A DNA stretch of 64,000 nucleotides from Lycium barbarum (taxonomy: Eukaryota; Streptophyta; Magnoliopsida; Solanales; Solanaceae), in the NCBI RefSeq assembly GCF_019175385.1, contig NC_083341.1:87074321-87138320 (forward strand), in the 5' to 3' direction. This document shows, piece by piece, positions 50,363 to 60,506 of this stretch (its first letter is position 1; the number at the start of each line of letters is the position of its first letter). The notes below the pieces were generated by a model, which saw nothing but the letters and a program-made list of their open reading frames with translations, was not told the origin of the DNA and ran no database searches. The position numbers and the translations under genes are program-made.

Positions 50363-51303
50363 CATAATCTACGCATATATAGCGCCAGAGGGGTCTCGGG
50401 TCTAATTATACATATGTATATATGAAATGCAATGCAATGCAAAACATGATAAGAGTACAAGTAATGTTAGAGACCATACTGGATCTGAGAAAGACTTTTG
50501 AAGATAACATTATGAATACATGAAACAAATGGATCATCTCTAACTCTAAGAGTAGAGCCATTATGGATAACGTTACGTGTACTTCTTTTTCATAAGGATC
50601 ATGCCAAAAAGAAAGAAAGGGACAACCTTAACATACCTCATCTTCTACTTAACCTCTCAATGTCTATCCTCCCGAGCTTGAAAATCTACATTCAAGATGA
50701 TTCACGCTAACGTAAAATCGTTGAAACACTTATAGGATCAAACTGAAGTAGTTGGTGAGCTAACGAAAATTGGGCAGCATTTCCCCTATATCACCTACTT
50801 CCATAAAACTCCAAAACAACTCCCAAACATCGTTAAAAACATGAACAATACCATATCCTAGAGGTTACATTAAAACTAGACTCAAATCCATCCAAAACGT
50901 CCTTTCAAATTCAATCCATAGCCAAAACTTCAACACAACATCCTATGACCTCTCTACCATGATTTTCTTCACTTTTATGACTTTCTTAACCTTCAAATCA
51001 ACTCAACATAAGAAAAACGATGAATAACATACCTTATAATTGAATAACTTCAACTCACACAACTAACTTCAAGGTCAAATCCACCACAACATCAAGTAGA
51101 AGCAAGAACAATCACTTTGTATGAACTAGTTGCGGATTTAGAGCTTGATCTTCTCTTGTGATGGCTTGGGATGATTTATGGATGATGGAGAGAGCTTAGA
51201 GGGCCACTAGGGATATTTTTTGGTGAAATATGAGCCCCAAGTCGTGCCCCTTTAATTTATAATCAAGGAACAAAATCTCCACCGCCTCAATTTCACGGTA
51301 CAC

Positions 51304-51408
51304 TTTCACGATAGTGAAATATTTCACTGGCCGTGAAATCTCTCTAGTGGCTCCTCCCCACTGTCACTATTTAACGGTGGCCAACCACCATTTTCACGGC
51401 TCGTGAAA
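51304..51408. repeat. Palindrome cluster TTTCAC..GTGAAA in the Ty3-6 LTR
   Basis: Three stems: TTTCAC-(4)-GTGAAA at 51304-51319, TTTCAC-(5)-GTGAAA at 51322-51338 and TTTCACG-(3)-CGTGAAA at 51392-51408. GGTGG-(4)-CCACC lies at 51376-51389. Confidence 0.92.
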
Positions 51409-51650
51409 TTATTCACGGTCCATGGGAATTTCCATGAAATAGTCTCGGTCTAATTTTCTGACGAAACATATTCTTTCGGATTCGTTTATCTTTTAACCTT
51501 TGTACTCTTTTCCAACATGTTTAAGAACTTATATATCCCTGAGATACACCCATAGTCCTCATACACAACTTCCCAAATGATTTCCAATACGAACTTACAA
51601 GAACCAACTTAAAATGATACTTTAACGTACGTGAAAAATGAAGTGTAACA

Positions 51651-51686
51651 TTCTTCCCCCCTTAAAAACATCTGTCCTCGAATGTT
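51651..51686 (-). promoter_or_regulatory. Polypurine tract and decayed hairpin of Ty3-6
   Basis: The minus strand reads TTAAGGGGGGAAGAA next to the LTR. The preceding AACATTCG-AGGA-CAGATGTT has lost two pairs of the stem kept in sister elements. Confidence 0.8.
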
Positions 51687-51879
51687 AAACTCTCAGGGGT
51701 CCTATAGTAATTTTGGGAGAGTTTCCCCTATAACTGTACCACTACGAATCTGTCACAACAACCCAAAATATACAACGCCACATAGGGCCACAACAAGCAA
51801 TAATAATAATGGCCTCGCAGGACTAGAAATCATAAGAAATTAAACTATACGGACCTGAAGGCAATGATGTCTCTGTCTG

Positions 51880-52261
51880 GACCTCCTTCGGGAGTGGAAA
51901 CGAGTGCGGATACCTGGATCTCATATGTTCTTAGCTTCTCAAGTCATCTCCTCTACCTTCACATTCTTTCATAGTACCAATACCGAGGCTACATCTCTAG
52001 TTCTCAATCCATGATCCTGGAACTTAGCGATCTGAAGGAATAGTAGGAACTTTCTCGTACGGTGACTGTTTTGTAATACGAATGTCATCAATGGGTACAA
52101 CTGTGGGGAATTTATCAACACACTTGTGAAGCGTAGACATGTAAGAGACTGGATATATATATACAAATCTAAGGGTAAATCACGTAGGCCCTTCGGCCCA
52201 TCCCGCGTATAATCTTGTGAAGTCTAAAGTATCCAAGGGCAAACTTATCCTCCTTATTTCA
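51880..52261 (-). pseudogene. Ty3-6 pol C-terminus (integrase end / chromodomain), decayed
   Basis: The minus strand aligns by eye with 18480-18830 of Ty3-2. A chromodomain-like end lies near 51900-52010, and the linker near 52110-52250 corresponds to the [10 protein letters not shown] region. Stops and frame changes are frequent and no long frame survives. Ty3-1 inserted at 52261/52262. The continuing, equally decayed integrase part is at 63561-63823. Confidence 0.75.
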
Positions 52262-52705
52262 TGTTATATCCCGTATTTTTGAACCTCGGAGCATCTGCTG
52301 GGGTGGGGCCCACATACCGAGATTTTTTTTGGAAAATCTGAAAAGTCATATGAATCACATATGTAAAGTTAAACACAACTCATGAAGTACCTTTGGACCA
52401 AATCAAAGTGGAAACCCTCCAAACGAATATTTTTAAGAAAACGTTTTCGGGTGACCTGACTTTGGGGGGCAAAAACTGTATTGTAAGTTTGGAATTTCGA
52501 AAATACCTTGAAATAAAAGTTGTAGATAATTGAATTAGCTTTCCATCCATAGGTCGTGGGTTCCCAGGTGACGTCGGTACAAGGAGATATGAACGTTTTA
52601 AGGTCGAAAGGTCAGTGGGCTAGGCCCAACTCGGGACCAACCGAGTTGGCCAAAACAATGAAAAAACAAATTCAGGCCCAAGTGAGGAGCCATTCGGCCA
52701 TGGTC

Positions 52706-52715
52706 CATAAAAAGG
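52706..52715 (+). promoter_or_regulatory. Probable TATA box of Ty3-1
   Basis: CATAAAAAGG lies ~57 bp after the 9-bp inverted repeat and ~300 bp before the first donor-like site. The spacing matches S3 and S5. The match is weaker than in S3. Confidence 0.4.
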
Positions 52716-53009
52716 ATCCAAGCCCATGGAATTAAGTCATGTGGTCAATCAATAAAAGACCACTTAATCATCCAAATTCCATAGAACTTTCAAGAGAAAG
52801 AATAGGAGGAAAAACAAGAACAGAAAGAGGGCATTTCGGGTTTGGCCATAGAAAAATCACCCCTCAAAATCTTGCCTCTAAAATTATTTTCTTGTTGAAT
52901 TCCTACTAAATTAAGTGTCCTCTACAACTTGGTGTAATTGTTTTGGAAGAAGGAGCACTTATTTCTTCAAGTTGACAACTTGTTCAAGTGAAGAAGTTTG
53001 TAGAAAAAG

Positions 53010-53780
53010 GTAAGAATCAATTCCTTTTTCTTATGTTATGAAGGTTTGTTTATGTTGTGGTATGTGGAAATGAGTAGAAATTATGGAAATAAGGAAGTTT
53101 GCAAAGTGGGTATGTATATATATATGTAGCCATGGGTGTATATATGTTGTATACATATATGAGTTGAATTTTATGTTGCATTCTAGTTGTGGTTATGATG
53201 GAAATTATATTGGGAATGAAAGTTGAATGAATTTTGGTTGAAGTTGGAATGTAGATGATTATGTCACTTTAGAATAATTTTGTGATATTATTGACATGAA
53301 GTTGTTAAGATGTGAATTATGATTATGGTTGATGAATTTGGAAGTTGGAAACTTGTTATGAAGTTGTATGCCAAAGATGTGATGTTTTGCATAAGTTATG
53401 ATTTTGGCGGAAGATTGTATATCATGTATATCGAGTGTATATCTTAAGGAAAACGATATGAAATGTTTCTAGAACTATATGGTGATGATCATGATGGTTG
53501 TTGAATATGAAATTATTGATCTTAGTTGAAAGTTGGGTTGAATTGAAGATTATGTCAACTTGTGAGAAAAATGACTAGTTGAAGGATATTTGTGTTTTTA
53601 ATGTTCATTGTTGATATTGTTGTTGTCGTTTGGGTTGTTGTTGATGATTTATAGCCGAGTTGAATTCTCGGGGTGTCATATGTATAGGGGAAGTGCTGCC
53701 GAAATTTCGGTAGCCAAATATGCTTAAAGTTGAAATAATGGCATTAATAATTCACAATTGGTAAACTTGACCAATTGCAG
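53010..53780 (+). other. Putative leader intron 1 in the Ty3-1 LTR
   Basis: Donor AAG|GTAAGA and acceptor CCAATTGCAG are good plant consensus matches. Equivalent sites occur in S1 (6437/6438 and 7206). Splicing is inferred from conservation only. Confidence 0.5.
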
Positions 53781-54843
53781 TTTTTCGACGAAACGGGAAG
53801 TGAGTTTGGAAAGGCTTAAGGAGCGTGAAAGGTATGTAAAGCAACCCCAATTCTTCCCTTGGCATGCCCCTAGTGTGTTAGGGTCGGATCCGGGCCTCGA
53901 AGGACCTCTTGGCCCTCGGAATCCGCAAGACAAAATTTCAGTTTTTCCTTCAGTAGAATTGAACCATTTTGATACGCTTTTTCTGAAATTATGCAATTTT
54001 GCTCTAAATTATTCAGAAAATCATAGAATGTTTGTATAACCTTTTTAGGTGATACTATATGCTTAGAGGGCACAATTTGAGCCCGCCGCCTTGTTTGTCC
54101 CAAGGCGGGCCCGCTATTTACGGTTTTGCCCCTAATGTGTTAAAGCTTCCTTTTTAAGCGATTTTTGAAAGAAATGTTTTAATTACCCTACTAATCGCTT
54201 AACGAATATTATTTTAAATATTCTGTTAAATATTATAAATTATTTTGACACTCGGAATGACTTCGGGAAAGTTATACTTCTGTAATTTATTATGATATCC
54301 GAAATACATTTATTATGATTCCGTCCGACCCCATTGGATTTGTTTGTCTTTGATACGCTTCATCGAGTCTTTGAAAACATTTATTATATTTTTAAATTGC
54401 ATTAGTCTCTCACTACTCCATTCGTGGATGTCCCAATGTTTCCCACACTGAGCCCGGGCCAGGATATGTTGTCAAGCGAAATTCTCTGCATTGTTCGCCG
54501 CGTCCCGATGTGAGGGGGCAGGTATACGCGTACATGGGTCTGTGGAGTATGATGTGCCATGTCCGCCTATTCTGATCTGATCTGTATGGCCATTTTGATA
54601 TGAAATTATATGATACGGGGCCACGCCCCTTTTTCTGATTCCTCTGTATAGTGGCACCAGCGTCGGGAGGGTGGCCACATTCTGTCTGCCGAGTCCCGTG
54701 TCAGGGACCGGATATGATATGATATGACATATGTTTCTGTACGCATTCTGTCTATTTTGGAAATATGCATTTGACACTCTGGATTCTGTACTGATTTTCT
54801 GTAACCATTATGATTTGACTTCTGTGATTCTGCTTTACATATT

Positions 54844-54880
54844 CAGTACATATTTCGTACTGACCCCCTTTCTTCGGGGG
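54844..54880 (+). other. Two adjacent LTR hairpins in Ty3-1
   Basis: CAGTAC-(7)-GTACTG at 54844-54862 and CCCCC-TTTCTTC-GGGGG at 54864-54880. Both recur in Ty3-2, Ty3-5, S1, S2, S3 and S5, with paired changes in several of them. Confidence 0.75.
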
Positions 54881-55033
54881 CTGCGTTTTCATGCCGCGCA
54901 GGTACTGACGACAGGTTCGCTGATCCACACGTTTAGGATCCTATTTCTGCTATTTGGGGCGCTCTCTTCTACAGAGCCCATCTTTTGGTACAGTCTGTCA
55001 CTGCTATCTGGATATGTACTTTGTTCAGGGTAT

Positions 55034-55052
55034 GACGGGGCCCTGTCCCGTC
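55034..55052 (+). other. LTR hairpin GACGGG/CCCGTC with GCCCTGT loop
   Basis: Six-bp stem and 7-nt loop, also at 42-60, 8422-8440, 15903-15921, 40364-40382 and 45632-45650. The second pair is A-U, G-U or G-C in different families. Confidence 0.75.
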
Positions 55053-55312
55053 TTATGATTATGATATGTTCTGTAGAGGTCTGTGGATACATCTGTGTGG
55101 GTTCTGTACATATGTTTGGGATATTCTGTTCTGTGATGGCCTTATCGGCCTATGTGTGCCAAGTCTGCTTTTCTGCTAAATTCTGTAGCGACCACTAATA
55201 TTATTATTATATTATTATTCTATAGTTAATATGCTAATTTGGGGTATCGGGTACGTATAGGTGCCCAGCTCGGGCACTGGTCGCGGCCCACGGGGTTGGG
55301 TCGTGACAAAAG

Positions 55313-55324
55313 TGGTATCAGAGC
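55313..55324 (+). promoter_or_regulatory. Primer-binding site of Ty3-1 (tRNA-iMet)
   Basis: TGGTATCAGAGC, four bases after the LTR end, matches the 3' end of plant initiator tRNA-Met, the usual primer for minus-strand synthesis in these elements. Confidence 0.93.
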
Positions 55325-55369
55325 GGTTCGTCCTCGGAATGTCCACAGACCGTGTCTAGTAGAGTCTTG

Positions 55370-55401
55370 TTTATCGGTGTGTTGTGCACCACACCTATAA
55401 A
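55370..55401 (+). other. Leader hairpin with palindromic GTGCAC loop (possible dimerisation signal)
   Basis: Arms 55370-55381 and 55390-55401 pair over 12 positions with one mismatch. The 8-nt loop contains GTGCAC. The hairpin is kept in Ty3-2 (23064-23095), Ty3-5 (39836-39867) and, with an altered loop, in Ty3-3 (26693-26724). Confidence 0.75.
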
Positions 55402-55511
55402 CAGGAGGCTACAGGGCATTTAGGATACTACCCTTCTTTCTGTCTTAGATCGTGCGATAGAGCTGTGTTATCAGGATGACCCCTTCCTAACGAGTGGCTA
55501 TATTTGCAGAT

Positions 55512-58500
55512 ATGCCTCCAAAAAAGGCGACAGCGGCCCAAAAGGCCAAGTCAGTTGCCGTAGGGGAGACTAGCCGGGTCCAGAGGACTACCAGGGCCCA
55601 GGTATATATTGCTCCGGAGACTTTGCCCCAGACAGAGGGTTTTTCTACACCGCCACTCGTGGAGGAGATTGGGGCAGCCGTAGCTGCAGATCGGGGGACG
55701 ACTCCACTGCCAGCTCCCGCAGTTCCAGTACCTGAGCCTCCAGCTCCACGGCCAGGCACTGAGGATCAGTCTATGAGGGAGGCAGTCCAGTTGCTGACTA
55801 GACTTGTGGCAGGGCAGGTTCAGGGGCATGGACTGGGAGGTGACCTGGCAGTCAGGCGTGATAGTTCGAGAGCCCGTGAGTTTTTGACTTGTAACCCTCC
55901 AGAGTTCTTCGGAACAAAGCCCGAGGAGGATCCTGAGGAGTTTATTAGGAAGATGCGACGCACTCTAGATTTGATTAATGCTTCCGAGACAGAGTCAGTC
56001 GCGTTAGCTTCGTACCGGTTATATGATGTGGCGGCAAACTGGTACGAGTCATGGGGGCTATCCAGGGGGGACGGCGCTCCTCCAGCAGTTTGGGGCGATT
56101 TTTCTCAGGCATTTCTTGGACACTTTCTGCCCCCAGAGTTGCGACGAGCCAGATCTGATAGATTCTTATTATTGAGGCAGAAGGGCCGCAGTATTCGGGA
56201 CTATAGTTTGGAGTTTGATTCCTTGGCCCGATATGCACCTACTGTGGTGGCTACTATGGCGGACCGGATGCATAGATATATTATGGGGCTGGATCGGTAT
56301 TTTGTTGATAGCTGCTTAGTATTGGCTGCTCAGCCCGGTATGGACATTGCCCGTATCCAGGACCATGCCCAGGGCATGGAGGATCGGGGCAGAGGAGGAC
56401 ACCAGCCTGACAGGGGCCAGGATCGGAGACAGCCCAAGAGGGCCAGGTCATCTGGAGACTTTCGGGGCAGACAGCCCCAACAGCCGCAGCAGCCTAGCAG
56501 ATTTTCATCTCAGCCGGCGCAGAGCGCGCCTCCCCAGCCTGCAGGTCGCAGATTCGATAGCCCAGGGTATTCAGGAGCAGGCCAGAGCTCCAGGGCTTCA
56601 GGTTCGCGGACAGATAGGGGTTCTGGTCAGATGAGGCCACCCAGGGTTCAGTGTTCTTTTTGCGGCAGATACCATACGGGAGAGTGCTACAGAGCCACCG
56701 GTGCATGCTTTTCTTGTGGCCGTCAGGGCCATTCTGTGAGAGATTGCCCGTATAAGGGTAGTTCGGGTGGTGCAGCGCAGCCTACCGGATCAGCCGCTGG
56801 GTCTTCATCTTCGTCAGTGGCTATACGCCCTACGGGGCAGGGTATTTCGGCACCAGCGGGTCGCGGCAGAGGCCGTGGTGGAGCTTCTGGTATTAGCGGT
56901 CCTTCGAACCGCATTTATGCTTTGGCCAGCCGCCAGGATCAGGAGGCATCTCCTAATGTCGTCACAGGTACTTTATTGGTCTTCTCTCGATCTGTGTATG
57001 CACTAATTGATCCAGGTTCGACTTTATCATATATTTCACCCCTTGTTGCCGGTAAAATTGGTATTATGTCTGAACCTATAGAGCCATTTGAGGTAGCCAC
57101 ACCGATAGGGGATTTTGTTGTAGCGAAACAGGTTTATAAAGACTGTTCTGTGATCGTTTGTGACCATGACACTAAGGCAGATCTGGTAGAGTTAGATATG
57201 ACTGAATTTGATGTTATTATGGGTATGGATTGGCTAGCTTCCTGTTACGCTAATGTTGACTGCCAGAATAAGGTAGTTCGCTTCCAGTTTCCCGGGGAGC
57301 CAGTTTTAGATTGGGCTGGAAATACAACATCGCCGAAAGGTAAGTTTATTTCATACCTTAAGGCAAAGAAAATGATTAGAAAGGGTTATATCTATCATCT
57401 GGTACGGGTGCAAGACTTGGACGCAGAGACGCCGACACTTCAGTTAGTCCCCGTGGTTAATGAGTTTCCAGATGTTTTCCCCGACGAGCTTCCAGGTCTT
57501 CCTCCAGAGCGGGAGATAGATTTCTCTATTGATTTACTCCCAGACACTCAGCCTATCTCTATTCCTCCGTATAGAATGGCGCCTGCAGAATTAAAGGAGT
57601 TGAAGGAGCAGCTGAAAGATTTGTTGGATAAGGGCTTCATCAGACCCAGTACTTCGCCTTGGGGAGCCCCGGTATTATTTGTGCGTAAGAAAGACGGGTC
57701 GCTGCGTATGTGTATTGATTATCGGCAGTTGAATAAGGTAACTATAAAGAATAAATACCCCCTCCCCAGGATTGATGATTTGTTTGATCAGCTGCAGGGC
57801 GCTAAGTGTTTTTCGAAGATAGATCTTCGATCCGGTTACCACCAGGTGCGAGTACGAGAGGCCGATATCCCTAAGACAGCTTTCCGGACCCGATATGGGC
57901 ATTACGAGTTCAGGGTTATGTCTTTTGGGCTTACTAATGCCCCCGCAGTATTCATGGATTTGATGAACCGGGTATTCAGGCCATTCTTGGATATGTTTGT
58001 AATTGTATTCATTGATGATATCCTGGTTTATTCTCGGTCTGAGGCGGAGCACGCAGATCATCTGAGATCGGTATTAGGGGTACTCCGGCATCAGAAATTA
58101 TATGCGAAATTTTCTAAGTGTGAATTCTGGCTGTCTTCAGTGGCTTTCTTGGGGCATGTTATTGCAGCTGATGGTGTCCGGGTGGACACACAGAAGATTG
58201 AGGCCGTGAAGAATTGGCCCAGACCTACGACGCCCACAGAGGTACGCAGTTTCCTGGGGTTAGCAGGCTATTACAAGAGATTTGTGGAGAAGTTTGCATC
58301 GATTTCAGCGCCTTTGACAAGGCTGACTGAGAAGGGAGCTAAGTTCCTATGGGCTGACGCTTGTGAACGGAGCTTCCAGTTGCTGAAGGAGAAGCTGACT
58401 ACAGCCCCAGTTCTGACTCTTCCAGAGGGACCGGACGGGTATGTTATTTATTGTGACGCTTCTGGCATGGGGTTGGGCTGTGTATTGATGCAGCATGGCA

Positions 58501-60383
58501 GAGTTATAGCGTATGCTTCCCGGCAGCTCAAGCAGCATGAGAAGAATTATCCTACCCACGATCTGGAGCTCGCAGCGGTAATTCATGCTCTGAAGATATG
58601 GAGACACTATTTATATGGCGTTCATGTGGATATCTATACTGATCATAAGAGTCTCCAGTATATTTTCAGGCAGAGAGAGCTTAATTTGCGACAGCGGAGG
58701 TGGCTGGAGCTTCTGAAAGATTATGACGTGGATATTCTGTATCATCCGAGTAAGGCTAATGTTGTTGCCGATGCGCTCAGTCGGAAGTCTATGGGCAGTT
58801 TGGCCGATTTACAGCCAGACAGGAGAGAGATAGCCCGTGATATTCAGCAGTTGGCTAGTCTCGGGGTTCGTCTGGCCGATTCTGGAGATACACGGATTTC
58901 TGTTCGAGGGGTTTCTGAGTCATCCCTCAGGGACGATATTAAGCGGCGTCAATACGAAGATCCTGTCTTAGCTCAGTACAGGGACACAGCCTATGATAAG
59001 GAGAGGACTCCGTTCGAGTTTTCACCGGACGGTACTTTGTTATACAGAGGCAGGTTCTGTGTACCTGATATTGCAGGCCTTCGGCAGCAGGTTATGAGCG
59101 AGGCACATTATGCTCGCTATTCGGTCCATCCTGGGTCTACGAAGATGTACCATGATCTTCTATGCTTATACTGGTGGGACGGCATGAAGCGGGATATTGC
59201 AGAGTTCGTCGCCCAGTGCCCTAATTGTCAGCAGGTCAAGATTGAGCATCAGAAGCCGGGTGGACTGTTGCAGGAGATGGAAATCCCGACTTGGAAGTGG
59301 GAGGTTATTAATATGGACTTCATTACAGGTTTGCCTCGCACTCCACGGAAGTATGATTCCATCTGGGTCGTTGTTGATAGGCTGACGAAATTAGCCCATT
59401 TTCTTCCCGTCAGGACTACTTATTCCGCCGAGGATTATGCCAGGCTCTATATTAGAGAGATTGTGAAGCTTCACGGAGTTCCTATATCTATTATTTCTGA
59501 CAGAGGCGCCCAGTTTACGGCGCGTTTCTGGAGGTCGTTTCAGGAGGGTCTAGGGACTCAGGTGAGTCTGAGCACAGCCTTTCATCCTCAGAGCGACGGA
59601 CAGGCCGAGCGCACTATACAGACGCTGGGGGATATGTTGCGGGCCTGCGTTATTGATTTCAGAGGCAGCTGGGATGATCACTTGCCATTGATTGAGTTTG
59701 CATATAATAACAGTTACCATTCCAGCATCCAGATGGCTCCGTACGAGGCTCTATATGGCAGGAAATGCAGATCGCCGATTGGCTGGTTTGATATTGGCGA
59801 GTCAGAGTTGATTGGTCCAGATATGGTCCAGCAGGCCGTGGACAAGGTAAAACTTATTCGGGAGCGACTGTTGGCAGCCCAGAGCCGACAGAAGTCATAC
59901 GCGGATAAACGGCGTCGACCGTTGGAGTTTCAGGTAGGCGATTGGGTATTCCTGAAGGTATCGCCTATGAAAGGCGTGATGCGGTTCGGCAGAAAGGGTA
60001 AGCTCAGTCCGCGTTATATTGGTCCTCATCAGATTGTTCGGAAGGTTGGAAATGTCGCCTATGAGTTAGATTTGCCATCTGATTTGGAAGCGGTACATCC
60101 GGTATTCCATGTGTCTATGCTCCGCAAATGCGTTGGTGACCCTTCCAGAGTATTCCCTGCTGATGATATTCAGGTGACGGAGCAGTTATCGTACGAGGAG
60201 CAGCCCGTATCTATTTTGGATCGTCAGGTAAGGAGGCTTCGGAATAAAGATGTAGCCTCTGTTAAGGTACTGTGGCGGAACGATAATAGGGAGGAAATGA
60301 CATGGGAGGCCGAAGAGGAAATGAAGAAGAAATATCCTCATTTGTTCTCTATACCCACAGGTAACCTTAAATCCCTGCTTTAA
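55512..60383 (+). CDS. Ty3-1 gag-pol polyprotein
   Basis: This one frame encodes capsid and replication enzymes of the element. Numbering from an upstream in-frame ATG at 55494: gag core about 130-260, basic RG/Q-rich linker 300-380, Cys cluster 387-398, CCHC knuckle C405-C408-H413-C418. Protease D506 (LIDPGST). RT D777 and D841-D842 ([12 protein letters not shown]). RNase H starts near D988. The integrase zinc finger is H1205, H1212, C1242, C1245; the catalytic triad is D1275, D1336, E1372, with exact DD35E spacing. A chromodomain-like end spans 1566-1618. I prefer the start at 55512 (MPPKK): it matches Ty3-2 and Ty3-5, and lies two bases after a conserved AG acceptor. No frameshift separates gag and pol, so processing probably relies on protease. 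No stop or missing catalytic residue is visible. Confidence 0.96.
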   Translation: MPPKKATAAQKAKSVAVGETSRVQRTTRAQVYIAPETLPQTEGFSTPPLVEEIGAAVAADRGTTPLPAPAVPVPEPPAPRPGTEDQSMREAVQLLTRLVAGQVQGHGLGGDLAVRRDSSRAREFLTCNPPEFFGTKPEEDPEEFIRKMRRTLDLINASETESVALASYRLYDVAANWYESWGLSRGDGAPPAVWGDFSQAFLGHFLPPELRRARSDRFLLLRQKGRSIRDYSLEFDSLARYAPTVVATMADRMHRYIMGLDRYFVDSCLVLAAQPGMDIARIQDHAQGMEDRGRGGHQPDRGQDRRQPKRARSSGDFRGRQPQQPQQPSRFSSQPAQSAPPQPAGRRFDSPGYSGAGQSSRASGSRTDRGSGQMRPPRVQCSFCGRYHTGECYRATGACFSCGRQGHSVRDCPYKGSSGGAAQPTGSAAGSSSSSVAIRPTGQGISAPAGRGRGRGGASGISGPSNRIYALASRQDQEASPNVVTGTLLVFSRSVYALIDPGSTLSYISPLVAGKIGIMSEPIEPFEVATPIGDFVVAKQVYKDCSVIVCDHDTKADLVELDMTEFDVIMGMDWLASCYANVDCQNKVVRFQFPGEPVLDWAGNTTSPKGKFISYLKAKKMIRKGYIYHLVRVQDLDAETPTLQLVPVVNEFPDVFPDELPGLPPEREIDFSIDLLPDTQPISIPPYRMAPAELKELKEQLKDLLDKGFIRPSTSPWGAPVLFVRKKDGSLRMCIDYRQLNKVTIKNKYPLPRIDDLFDQLQGAKCFSKIDLRSGYHQVRVREADIPKTAFRTRYGHYEFRVMSFGLTNAPAVFMDLMNRVFRPFLDMFVIVFIDDILVYSRSEAEHADHLRSVLGVLRHQKLYAKFSKCEFWLSSVAFLGHVIAADGVRVDTQKIEAVKNWPRPTTPTEVRSFLGLAGYYKRFVEKFASISAPLTRLTEKGAKFLWADACERSFQLLKEKLTTAPVLTLPEGPDGYVIYCDASGMGLGCVLMQHGRVIAYASRQLKQHEKNYPTHDLELAAVIHALKIWRHYLYGVHVDIYTDHKSLQYIFRQRELNLRQRRWLELLKDYDVDILYHPSKANVVADALSRKSMGSLADLQPDRREIARDIQQLASLGVRLADSGDTRISVRGVSESSLRDDIKRRQYEDPVLAQYRDTAYDKERTPFEFSPDGTLLYRGRFCVPDIAGLRQQVMSEAHYARYSVHPGSTKMYHDLLCLYWWDGMKRDIAEFVAQCPNCQQVKIEHQKPGGLLQEMEIPTWKWEVINMDFITGLPRTPRKYDSIWVVVDRLTKLAHFLPVRTTYSAEDYARLYIREIVKLHGVPISIISDRGAQFTARFWRSFQEGLGTQVSLSTAFHPQSDGQAERTIQTLGDMLRACVIDFRGSWDDHLPLIEFAYNNSYHSSIQMAPYEALYGRKCRSPIGWFDIGESELIGPDMVQQAVDKVKLIRERLLAAQSRQKSYADKRRRPLEFQVGDWVFLKVSPMKGVMRFGRKGKLSPRYIGPHQIVRKVGNVAYELDLPSDLEAVHPVFHVSMLRKCVGDPSRVFPADDIQVTEQLSYEEQPVSILDRQVRRLRNKDVASVKVLWRNDNREEMTWEAEEEMKKKYPHLFSIPTGNLKSLL

Positions 60384-60470
60384 TTTATTCCAATATCAAT
60401 CGTGTGTCATATGTGATGTCTGTAAACATGAACTCTCCCAAAGTATTTTCAATCCCTATGAGATTAATTT

Positions 60471-60506
60471 AACATTCGAGGACGAATGTTCTAAAGGGGG
60501 GGAGGA
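60471..60506 (+). promoter_or_regulatory. Polypurine tract and upstream hairpin of Ty3-1
   Basis: AAAGGGGGGGAGGA (60493-60506) abuts the 3' LTR and would prime plus-strand synthesis. AACATTCG-AGGA-CGAATGTT (60471-60490) just upstream is a perfect 8-bp stem with a GNRA-like AGGA loop position. Confidence 0.92.

Larger units (their letters stand above)
49472..51650 (-). repeat. 3' LTR of Ty3-6
   Basis: 2179 bp, TGTCACGACCCAACT to GAAGTGTAACA. It contains two (TA)n runs (50072-50135 and 50299-50359), donor-like GAG|GTATGT near 50630 (minus) and a TTTCAC/GTGAAA palindrome cluster at 51304-51408. Confidence 0.92.
52262..55308 (+). repeat. 5' LTR of Ty3-1
   Basis: It runs from TGTTATATCCCG to GGGTTGGGTCGTGACA. 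In order: inverted repeat CCAACTCGG-(6)-CCGAGTTGG (52626-52649), weak TATA CATAAAAAGG (52706-52715), donor AAAAAG|GTAAGA (53009/53010), acceptor AATTGCAG (53780), donor GAAAG|GTATGT (53831/53832), and stems at 54086-54108, 54844-54862, 54864-54880 and 55034-55052. A 155-codon ORF at 54731-55198 recurs in the 3' LTR only because the LTR is duplicated. Confidence 0.97.
53832..55509 (+). other. Putative leader intron 2 of Ty3-1 (spans PBS)
   Basis: The donor AAAG|GTATGT follows a 51-nt mini-exon (53781-53831). The acceptor TATATTTGCAG ends at 55509, two bases before the gag ATG, with branch-like TTCCTAAC at 55483-55490. Removal would delete the LTR 3' part, PBS and the GTGCAC hairpin from the gag mRNA. 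Confidence 0.5.

Noticed and set aside
50034..50460. Several Tyr-Ile repeat ORFs
   Set aside because: Translations of AT microsatellites.
54731..55198. 155-codon ORF, repeated almost unchanged at 62978-63445
   Set aside because: The two are the same position in the 5' and 3' LTR. Conservation comes from LTR duplication, and the product is low-complexity hydrophobic sequence without a recognisable domain.
55494..55511. Upstream in-frame ATG as gag start
   Set aside because: Sister copies start at MPPKK, and the upstream codons contain the conserved splice-acceptor sequence.
55512..60383. Endogenous pararetrovirus (caulimovirus-like) as an alternative for gag-pol
   Set aside because: LTRs, an integrase with DD35E after RNase H, a chromodomain, PBS/PPT and a target duplication define Ty3/gypsy; no movement protein is seen.
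55512..60383. Copia-type element
   Set aside because: Integrase lies after RT and RNase H, the reverse of Copia order.
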